In this document: piece after piece, positions 1 to 4,630 of the stretch | Position numbering within the stretch: position 1 is the first letter of the stretch | How the letters are laid out: every line of letters begins with the position of its first letter | NCBI GenBank assembly: GCA_964482395.1 | Contig: CAYZXK010000089.1 | Location: forward strand, 1-11,016 | Source: CAYZXK01 sp964482395 | GTDB lineage: Bacteria > Planctomycetota > Phycisphaerae > UBA1845 > Fen-1342 | Direction of reading: 5' to 3' | Length of the DNA: 11,016 nucleotides | Made by a program: the position numbers and the translations under genes | Notes under the pieces: model-generated | Database searches by the model: none | What the model saw: only the letters and a program-made list of their open reading frames with translations | Told to the model about the DNA's origin: nothing

Positions 1-13
1 CTACCTATAGAGA

Positions 14-41
14 ACCGGCCCCGGCGCGGACCGGGGCCGGT
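14..41 (-). terminator. Terminator after flagellin 2
   Basis: ACCGGCCCCGG (14-24) and CCGGGGCCGGT (31-41) form a perfect 11-bp stem with a 6-nt loop, 44 nt downstream of the flagellin 2 stop. On the minus strand TTCTCTATAG follows, a broken U tract. The stem is strong enough for an intrinsic terminator, and it marks the end of the gene series in this window. Confidence 0.72.
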
Positions 42-85
42 CGTAGGCTGGCTGCGAAACGAAGGAGGCGCGGTCCTGCTTGCGC

Positions 86-1495
86 TTATTGCAGCAGCGA
101 CAGGACCTGCGTCGGCTGAGCGTTGGCCAGCTTCAGCACCATGCTGGCCGACTGCACCAGAATCTGCTGCCGCGTCAGATTGCTGGTCTCCTGGGCGAAG
201 TCGGCATCCCGGATCGAGCTTTCGGCCGCGGCCACGTTCTCGTACTGCACCGCCAGGGAGTTGGCGGTGGTGTCCAGGGTGTTCCGCTGGAAGGAGCCGA
301 GCCGGCCGCGCAAGGTGGCTACCTGGGTCAAGGCGGTTCGCACGATCCGCTGGGCGGTGAAGAAGTTGCCTTCGCTGACGGCGTTGCTCTCGCCGGAGCC
401 GAGCGAGTACAGGTAGCCGATGTTCGCGTCGCCCAGCGAGCTGGTGTTGATGGTGGCCAGGCCGATGGAGGCCATGGCGTTCAGGTCCAGAGTGGGGGCG
501 ATCATGAAGTTGGCGCCACCGCCGGTGACCGCGAAGGTGGCGGAGCCGCTAATGGTGCCGTTGGCGAAGGCGGCGGCCAGTGTGATGTCGGCGTCCAGGA
601 CCGAGGTGCGGCTGCTGATTACCAAGCCGGTACCCGTGATGCTCTGTCCGTTGACGTTAACTTCAACGTCCCGGCCATAGTCTTCGCCCGTACCGGCCAC
701 GGTGAACGTGCCGCTCAAAGCCCGCACCCTGACGAACTGCGAGGAGCCGTATTCGGTACTGTTCAGCCGCAGGGTGCTGCCGGCGATGGTCGCTGACACA
801 CCGGTCAGATCCGCGGACTGGTTGATGGCGTCTTTGATCTGCTCGAGGGTAGCAGAGGCCAGGGTGATCCGCTCGGTGCCGAGGTTGCCGGCCACCTCGA
901 TAGTGACGGGGGTGGCCCCGATCGATCCGCCGATGTAGCTGACCACGGCCAGCGAGGCGGTTTGGGTGACCTGGATCGAGACGGTGCGGGCTCCGTTTTG
1001 TGGGACTCGGACCGAGTTGAGCTGGAGGTGGGCGATATGGCTGGTAGTCACGCCGGACGTCGTGTAAGCCATGTCGCCGTTGAGCAGGCGGCGGCCGTCC
1101 AGCTCGGTCGAGTTGGCGATCCGGTTGATGGAGGCCAAGATGGTATCAATTTCCTGCTGGTTGGCGGCGGTTTCGTCGGCGCTGATGCCGGCCTGGTTGC
1201 TGGAGCGGTCGATCAGGTCTTCCAGATCGTTGAGCAGGCTGGTGATCTCGCTCAGGCCAGCTTCGGCGACCGCCACCACGTTAATGGCCCGGGCGATGTT
1301 GGTTTGAGCGGCCTGGATGGCCCGCTTTTCGGCTCGCAGGGCCTCCGAGGCGATCAGACCGGCCGGGTCATCTCGGCCCGCGTTGATTCTCAGACCGGTG
1401 CTGAGCCGTTCCAGCGAGGTGGTCAGCCGGTCATTCTGCATGTTGAGGATGCGTTGTGCTACAATGGACGTGACGTTGGTGTTGATGCGACTCAT
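86..1495 (-). CDS. Flagellin 2 (filament subunit)
   Basis: This is a second flagellin, of 469 aa, with its own terminator-bounded unit. The start ATG 1495 opens with the flagellin signature MSRINTNVTSIVAQRILNMQ and has GGAGG 8 nt upstream. The frame runs back to 1633, but those 46 codons are Arg/Gly/Pro-rich and not flagellin-like. D0/D1 motifs: LSTGLRINAGRDDPAGLIAS (31-50), SINRIANSTELDGRRLLNGD (122-141), LRGRLGSFQRNTLDTTANSL (395-414), SSIRDADFAQETSNLTRQQI (426-445). The centre has the IN-like module (about 195-260, ending EYGSSQFVRVRAL), then GEDYGRDVEVNVNG and FAVTGGGANFMIAP, parallel to flagellin 1. By eye the first 56 residues are about 62% identical to flagellin 1, and the centre much less so. 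Stop TAA at 88-86. The two are old paralogues, so a mixed or zoned filament is possible. Confidence 0.96.
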   Translation of the reverse strand: MSRINTNVTSIVAQRILNMQNDRLTTSLERLSTGLRINAGRDDPAGLIASEALRAEKRAIQAAQTNIARAINVVAVAEAGLSEITSLLNDLEDLIDRSSNQAGISADETAANQQEIDTILASINRIANSTELDGRRLLNGDMAYTTSGVTTSHIAHLQLNSVRVPQNGARTVSIQVTQTASLAVVSYIGGSIGATPVTIEVAGNLGTERITLASATLEQIKDAINQSADLTGVSATIAGSTLRLNSTEYGSSQFVRVRALSGTFTVAGTGEDYGRDVEVNVNGQSITGTGLVISSRTSVLDADITLAAAFANGTISGSATFAVTGGGANFMIAPTLDLNAMASIGLATINTSSLGDANIGYLYSLGSGESNAVSEGNFFTAQRIVRTALTQVATLRGRLGSFQRNTLDTTANSLAVQYENVAAAESSIRDADFAQETSNLTRQQILVQSASMVLKLANAQPTQVLSLLQ

Positions 1496-1560
1496 GATTA
1501 GCGCCTCCAAAGGCGGCCCGGCCGCCAACTGTCGCAAGCCTCCTGCGGGCCGGCCGCAGC
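1496..1560 (-). promoter_or_regulatory. Flagellin 2 leader with two GGA sites and two hairpins
   Basis: The ribosome site GGAGG (1508-1504) is 8 nt before the ATG. A second AGGAGG lies upstream at 1544-1539. Each is next to a hairpin: GGCGGC/GCCGCC at 1512-1517 and 1521-1526 just 5' of the ribosome site, and CTGCGG/CCGCAG at 1543-1548 and 1554-1559, overlapping the upstream site. Two GGA sites, one on the ribosome site, is the layout of the B. subtilis hag leader bound by one CsrA dimer. CsrA binding here is inferred. Confidence 0.4.
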
Positions 1561-1629
1561 CTACGGATTCTGATGGGCTTTCGGTGCGGCGCATCCCGCC
1601 ACCGCGTTTCAGCCCACGGAACAGCGGGG

Positions 1630-1657
1630 GCATCGTCTGGATTTACAGGGGCCTTTA
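1630..1657 (-). promoter_or_regulatory. Candidate sigma-28 (FliA) promoter for flagellin 2
   Basis: The minus strand has TAAA (1657-1654), a 16-nt spacer, then GACGATGC (1637-1630), against a consensus of TAAA, 14-16 nt, GCCGATAA. The -10 part has 5 of 8 matches. It lies in the least GC-rich part of the gap and would start transcription about 130 nt before the ATG. Sigma-28 control is expected for a late flagellin gene, but the match is modest. Confidence 0.35.
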
Positions 1658-1814
1658 GAAAATTCGGTCCATCAGTCGTGGTGGAAGGCGGCCGGGTGCC
1701 GTCGGTGGCCGGGTGGCCGCGGCCGGGGCAGGTTTATGAGACCGAGCCAGCCTGGCCGGGCTCCTCCCCCTGGCTCTATTGGGGGCTTCGTCGCCCGGGC
1801 GTGGGGCGGGTTTG

Positions 1815-1885
1815 AAAAAACGCCGGGCTCGGAGGTGCGGCGCTACTTGAGGCTTGGCAGTAGCGCCCGGGCTCCGAGCCCGGCG
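1815..1885 (-). terminator. Intrinsic terminator of flagellin 1, built from an inverted repeat pair
   Basis: Copies A (1821-1846) and A' (1860-1885, inverted) of the 26-bp unit pair as 14 bp plus 8 bp around a 4-nt internal mismatch, with a 13-nt loop. On the minus strand the stem is followed at once by six T residues (1820-1815). A long GC stem plus U run is a textbook rho-independent terminator. It lies about 42 nt after the flagellin 1 stop and should separate the two flagellin transcripts. Confidence 0.88.
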
Positions 1886-1901
1886 GTGCTCCGGCGTTGT
1901 T

Positions 1902-1927
1902 CGCCGGGCTTAGAGGTTTGACGCTAC
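1902..1927 (-). repeat. 26-bp GC-rich repeat, copy B, abutting flagellin 1 stop
   Basis: This copy matches copy A at 21 of 26 positions and shares CGCCGGGCT at one end and CGCTAC at the other. Its end coincides with the last base of the flagellin 1 TAG codon, so the transcript reads TAGTAGCG. It can also form a 6-bp hairpin with CCGGCG at 1891-1896 (5-nt loop). Confidence 0.65.
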
Positions 1928-3354
1928 TATCCGCCCAGCAGTCGGAGGACGGACTGGGTGGTCTGGTTGGCCAAGGTGAGGATGGTCGTGCCGGCGTTGA
2001 CCAGGATCTGGTCGCGAGCCAGTTTGGAGGTCTCGGCAGCGAAGTCGGCGTCGCGGATGACGGATTCGGCGGACATCAGGTTCTCGGAGGTAATACTGAG
2101 CTGGTTCATATTGGTGTCGAGGGTGTTTCGCTCGAACGAACCCAGCCGGCCGCGCAGCAAAGCTATCTGGTCGATGGCTTTATCGATGATTTGGGAGGCC
2201 CGGTCGTAGTCGGGGTTCTCATTGGTGAGGGCGTAGGCTCCGCCGGTCTGGAGCTGGGAGAGGTAGCCCAGTTCGGCGTTACCCAGCTCCGAGGCGTGGA
2301 CGGAGCTGATGGCCATGTTGACCTGGAGGTTGGTGTTGACCTCGGGTCCGATCTGGAACAGGGCGCCGCCGCCGGTGATAGTGAACGAGGTATTGCTGGC
2401 CCAGCCGGCCAGGAGGTCGAGCTCCAGGTCGATGCTGGAGTTCTTCATGGACAGGTGGTTGCCGTCGGCTCTGGCCAGGGCCCCGTTGATGGTGGCCTTG
2501 GCATCGGTGCCATAGTCCTCGGTGGGGTCGCCGGTTTGGACGAAGTGCTGGTCGGGGGTCAGGACGCGCACCCGGACGAACTCGCGGCTGCCGTAATCCC
2601 GGCTGTAGAGGGCGAATCCGGACGAGGGGTTGGCCGAGAGGCTGGCGGAGACCCCGGTGGCGTCGGCCACGGCGGCGATGGCGTCCACGATCTGAGAGGC
2701 GGTGGCGTTGCTGGCGAAGGTCACCGTGGTGACCCCCCGGGAGCCGCGGATTTCGACCGTGACGCTGCCGGTGTTGGACAGGGCCGCGTAGGGGAACTCC
2801 AGGCGGGCCTGCTCGGCGGCGGAAAGCACCTGGACATTCACGTTCACCGCGTTCCGGGTGCCGAACTGGACGGCATGAATCTGGTGGCCCTGGATATGGG
2901 TCAGGTCCAGGCCGCTGGTGGTATAGGCCAGCGAGCCGTCCAGCAGCTTGCGCCCGGCGAAGGTGGTGGTGTTGGCGATGCGGGTGATGCTGTCGATAGC
3001 CGAGTCGATCTGCAACTGGTTGGCTTCGATTTCCTCGTCGGAGAAGCCGCCCTTGTTGGCGGCCTCGACGATCTTGGCCTGGATGTCCTTCAGCAGCGAG
3101 GAGACCTCATCCAGGGCTCCTTCGGCGGTCGCGACGATCAGTTTGGCCCGCTGGGTGTTGGAAATTGCCTGAGAGACGGCGCTGATCTCGGTTCGCAGCC
3201 GCTCGGAGACGATCAGCCCGGCCGGATCATCCTTGCCCCGGCTGATCCGCAAGCCGGTGCTGAGGTGTTCCATGGTGGTGCTGAGCTGGCGATAGGCGTT
3301 GTTAAGGTTTCTCTGGGCAGTGAGCGCAGAGACATTGGTGTTAATTCGAGCCAT
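1927..3354 (-). CDS. Flagellin 1 (filament subunit)
   Basis: This 475-aa flagellin is a filament subunit secreted through the flagellar type III system. The N-terminal D0/D1 is canonical: MARINTNVSALTAQRNLNNA, then MEHLSTGLRISRGKDDPAGL (28-47) and IDSAIDSITRIANTTTFAGR at 116-135. The C-terminal part is equally typical: LLRGRLGSFERNTLDTNMNQ (399-418), SVIRDADFAAETSKLARDQI (431-450), and an end in TLANQTTQSVLRLLGG. The central region (about 150-385) holds an IN-motif-like module at about 197-265 (VTVEIRGSRG ... DYGSREFVRVRVL), then EDYGTDAKATINGA and FTITGGGALFQIGP. The latter pieces recur in flagellin 2. Stop TAG at 1929-1927, abutting repeat copy B. Position after csrA suggests this copy is the direct FliW/CsrA target. 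I give no symbol because fliC, hag and fla names are used inconsistently. Confidence 0.96.
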   Translation of the reverse strand: MARINTNVSALTAQRNLNNAYRQLSTTMEHLSTGLRISRGKDDPAGLIVSERLRTEISAVSQAISNTQRAKLIVATAEGALDEVSSLLKDIQAKIVEAANKGGFSDEEIEANQLQIDSAIDSITRIANTTTFAGRKLLDGSLAYTTSGLDLTHIQGHQIHAVQFGTRNAVNVNVQVLSAAEQARLEFPYAALSNTGSVTVEIRGSRGVTTVTFASNATASQIVDAIAAVADATGVSASLSANPSSGFALYSRDYGSREFVRVRVLTPDQHFVQTGDPTEDYGTDAKATINGALARADGNHLSMKNSSIDLELDLLAGWASNTSFTITGGGALFQIGPEVNTNLQVNMAISSVHASELGNAELGYLSQLQTGGAYALTNENPDYDRASQIIDKAIDQIALLRGRLGSFERNTLDTNMNQLSITSENLMSAESVIRDADFAAETSKLARDQILVNAGTTILTLANQTTQSVLRLLGG

Positions 3355-3383
3355 TAGCCATCCTCCTTGAACGGTTCGTGGCT
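3355..3383 (-). promoter_or_regulatory. Flagellin 1 ribosome site in a candidate CsrA hairpin
   Basis: AAGGAGG lies 7 nt before the ATG at 3354, an unusually strong ribosome site. TGGCT at 3379-3383 and AGCCA at 3356-3360 could form a 5-bp stem that leaves AAGGAGGA in an 18-nt loop. CsrA prefers GGA in loops, so the site could be a repression target; this is inference. No sigma-28 or sigma-54 promoter is visible in the 75 nt between csrA and flagellin 1, which suggests co-transcription with csrA. Confidence 0.45.
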
Positions 3384-3429
3384 GGATTACACAGAAGGTC
3401 GGAAAGAGGGAATTGGAAGGAAGTGACGG

Positions 3430-3699
3430 CTACTTGCTGCCGCGCGGGCGCGGGCTGCGGCGGACGGCCGGCGGGCCGGCCTTGGGATTGGTCGCCGAGG
3501 CCAGATCGTCGGCGGTAATCCCGGCCGCCCTGCGGTTCTCGCGCTGGATGGCGTCGAACACTTCCTTGCGGTGAACGGATATCTCGGCCGGCGCTTCGAT
3601 GCCCAACCGAACCTTGTCCCCCCGGATATCGACGACCGTGACTTGGACGTTGTCGCCAATGATTATTGATTCGTCGCGTTGTCTTGAGAGCACCAACAT
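3430..3699 (-). CDS. csrA: Carbon storage regulator CsrA with C-terminal extension
   Basis: CsrA is a dimeric RNA-binding protein that represses translation by binding GGA motifs over ribosome sites; in FliW-containing bacteria its main target is flagellin mRNA. The start at ATG 3699 has AAGGAG 6 nt upstream and gives 89 aa. The fold is complete: MLVLSRQRDESIIIGDNVQV (1-20), DKVRLGIEAPAEI (28-40), SVHRKEVFDAIQREN (41-55). RNA-contact residues L4 and R44 are present. N55, which in B. subtilis CsrA is needed for FliW to act, is also present, followed by RRAAGITADDL, similar to the extended tail of FliW-type CsrAs. The last 20 residues are basic and proline-rich (AVRRSPRPRGSK). Enteric CsrA is about 61 aa, so the tail is long. 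An open frame upstream to 3855 is composition noise. Flagellin 1 follows after a 75-nt gap. Confidence 0.96.
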   Translation of the reverse strand: MLVLSRQRDESIIIGDNVQVTVVDIRGDKVRLGIEAPAEISVHRKEVFDAIQRENRRAAGITADDLASATNPKAGPPAVRRSPRPRGSK

Positions 3700-3777
3700 A
3701 CGCGGCTCCTTCCTGGGTGATGCCGATGCATTCCCAAAGCGGCGTCCAGCCGGGCCGCACGGCCACGACCCCACCCC

Positions 3778-3793
3778 GCCCGCGGCGGCGGGC
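3778..3793 (-). other. Hairpin in the fliW-csrA gap
   Basis: GCCCGC at 3778-3783 pairs with GCGGGC at 3788-3793 across a four-base loop. It lies in the 202-nt non-coding stretch between fliW and csrA, downstream of the TATAAT box. It has no following U tract on the minus strand and may only structure the csrA leader. Confidence 0.3.
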
Positions 3794-3863
3794 TGCGCAG
3801 CGGGGAGCCCGGGAGTTGCCCTGCCCGGCTCGCCTTCCGTGACGCGGTTGCGCACCCGTGGAC

Positions 3864-3869
3864 ATTATA
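3864..3869 (-). promoter_or_regulatory. TATAAT box upstream of csrA
   Basis: The minus strand reads GGTATAATG here, an exact sigma-70 -10 hexamer in otherwise GC-rich DNA, about 165 nt upstream of the csrA start. No acceptable -35 lies at 16-18 nt spacing (AGCAAC is at 17); a TTGGCA is present but 25 nt away. A promoter is possible, giving csrA a leader of roughly 155 nt, but the evidence is one element only. Confidence 0.35.
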
Positions 3870-3901
3870 CCTTATCCCGCTGGTAGGTTGCTACTGCCAA
3901 T

Positions 3902-4351
3902 TTAGGCCGACCGGGCGACGGCGGCGGAAACCGGGGCGGTCGCCAGCCGGTGGCGGGTGGTGTAGCGCTTGTCCGAGAGCACCAGTTGGCGGGCCTTCAG
4001 GGAGTGGGCGCCCACCAGCAGGGGTCCCAGGAGATTGGCAGTGAGCTGGCCATCCACCTTGTTGACGATCACCAACACCTGGCAGTCGGCCAGGTCGTTC
4101 AGGCCCAGGCCCTCCAGGTCGTCCTGGCGCACCTGCACCTGGTAGTCGGGGACGAACAGGAGGGGATCGCAGACCACGAAGGCCAGGTCGGGGTCCTCCA
4201 CGGACTGCATCCAGAAGAAGACCGGGTCCGGGCCGGTCTGGATGAGCGCGAAGCGATGGTGGTCGGGGAATCCCAGCAGCCCGTCCCGGAACTCTATGAT
4301 TTTGCGGGCGTCTACGTCGATTGGTCCAAAGCGTCTGGTCTGGATGAGCAT
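3902..4351 (-). CDS. fliW: Flagellar assembly factor FliW (CsrA antagonist)
   Basis: FliW is a small cytoplasmic protein that binds either flagellin or CsrA. When flagellin is exported, freed FliW sequesters CsrA and relieves repression of flagellin translation (established in Bacillus subtilis). The start at ATG 4351 gives 149 aa, within the family range, with AGGAG 8 nt upstream. An open frame extends to 4513, but that stretch is arginine/glycine-rich and not FliW-like. Family motifs: IIEFRDGLLGFPDHHRFALI (18-37), FFWMQSVEDPDLAFVVCDPL (45-64, the core LQS.ED..laFvv.dP motif), and DGQLTANLLGPLLV (100-113). The last 20 residues are a loosely conserved tail. Stop TAA at 3904-3902. csrA follows, the commonest partner arrangement, with the flagellin target gene next. 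No paralogue of FliW is seen here. Confidence 0.96.
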   Translation of the reverse strand: MLIQTRRFGPIDVDARKIIEFRDGLLGFPDHHRFALIQTGPDPVFFWMQSVEDPDLAFVVCDPLLFVPDYQVQVRQDDLEGLGLNDLADCQVLVIVNKVDGQLTANLLGPLLVGAHSLKARQLVLSDKRYTTRHRLATAPVSAAVARSA

Positions 4352-4628
4352 TCCAATGGCTCCTGTGGCTTGTTCCTGGGGGTTTGCCCGACGGCCGACC
4401 GGCCACCCTCGGCCGGGGCGGTTTCCGTCAGGCCGGACGGCTCGGCCGTCCGACCCGCACTCCGCGGACCAACCCGTGGCGGCCCGGGACCAAGCCAGTG
4501 TCCCGGTCGCCATCCCATCTCACCAAAGGCCGGGCCGCCGGACGCGGAGGTCCGGGACGCGCCGGTCTGGGAGGTCCGGCGCTACGGCGCTGGGCCGATG
4601 TTCGGTCCAGACCCGCCGTTCGGCGGGT
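4352..4628 (-). other. flgL-fliW intergenic region: hairpins and repeats, no gene seen
   Basis: This 277-nt gap is very GC-rich. Besides the stop-codon hairpin and the repeat pair it holds a second hairpin (CGGACGGC at 4434-4441 with GCCGTCCG at 4445-4452, 3-nt loop) and the fliW ribosome site AGGAG at 4360-4364. I found no TAAA/GCCGATAA, TGGCAC/TTGC or TATAAT-type promoter, so fliW may rely on read-through from flgL or on a promoter I cannot recognise. The open frame running upstream from fliW lacks protein-like composition. Confidence 0.6.
4536..4585 (-). repeat. 26-bp GC-rich repeat, copy C plus an abutting degenerate copy
   Basis: Bases 4560-4585 match the 26-bp unit at 1821-1846 at 23 of 26 positions (differences at unit positions 7, 10 and 17). 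Immediately before it, 4536-4560 is a related, more degenerate copy (17 of the first 20 bases agree with copy C). Both share the core GGAGGTCCGG. They lie in the 277-nt gap between flgL and fliW, 44 nt downstream of the flgL stop. No coding potential is evident. Confidence 0.7.
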
Positions 4629-4630
4629 CT
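4609..4630 (-). terminator. Perfect hairpin overlapping the flgL stop codon
   Basis: AGACCCGCCG at 4609-4618 and CGGCGGGTCT at 4621-4630 are a perfect inverted repeat (9 bp with a four-base loop). It covers two bases of the flgL TAG stop. The transcript after the stem (GGACCGAAC) has no U run, so intrinsic termination would be weak. It may instead be a pause or 3'-end stabiliser separating flgL from fliW mRNA. Confidence 0.4.

Larger units (their letters stand above)
1496..1926 (-). other. 431-nt gap between the flagellins: terminator, promoter candidate, leader
   Basis: From the flagellin 1 side this stretch holds repeat B, the terminator, then about 150 nt of G/C-rich DNA with short stems and tandem GGCCGGGTG-like pieces (1690-1730) with no clear role. 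A less GC-rich block at 1640-1670 with a sigma-28-like candidate follows, and then the flagellin 2 leader. No small gene is supported: the open frames here lack protein-like composition and ribosome sites. Confidence 0.65.

Noticed and set aside
1496..1633. N-terminal extension of flagellin 2
   Set aside because: Flagellins start with the M-x-x-I-N-T-N motif seen at 1495; the extension would place the ribosome site and leader hairpins inside a gene.
1897..3357. 486-codon open frame on the plus strand opposite flagellin 1
   Set aside because: It is the antisense shadow of a GC-rich coding gene: rich in Gly, Val, Asp and Gln, without recognisable motifs, and exactly covering an unmistakable flagellin.
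3700..3855. N-terminal extension of CsrA
   Set aside because: CsrA must begin MLVLSR for its beta-strand dimer; the upstream residues are composition noise and AAGGAG precedes the 3699 start.
3341..3865. 174-codon minus-strand frame overlapping csrA, ending just before flagellin 1
   Set aside because: It is an alternative frame of csrA with Arg-rich composition; csrA is unambiguous in the other frame.
3864..3900. Sigma-54 promoter upstream of csrA
   Set aside because: TGGCA is present, but there is no TTGC at the required -12 spacing.
4352..4513. N-terminal extension of FliW to an upstream start
   Set aside because: The 54 extra residues are Arg/Gly-rich and absent from the family; AGGAG sits correctly for the ATG at 4351.
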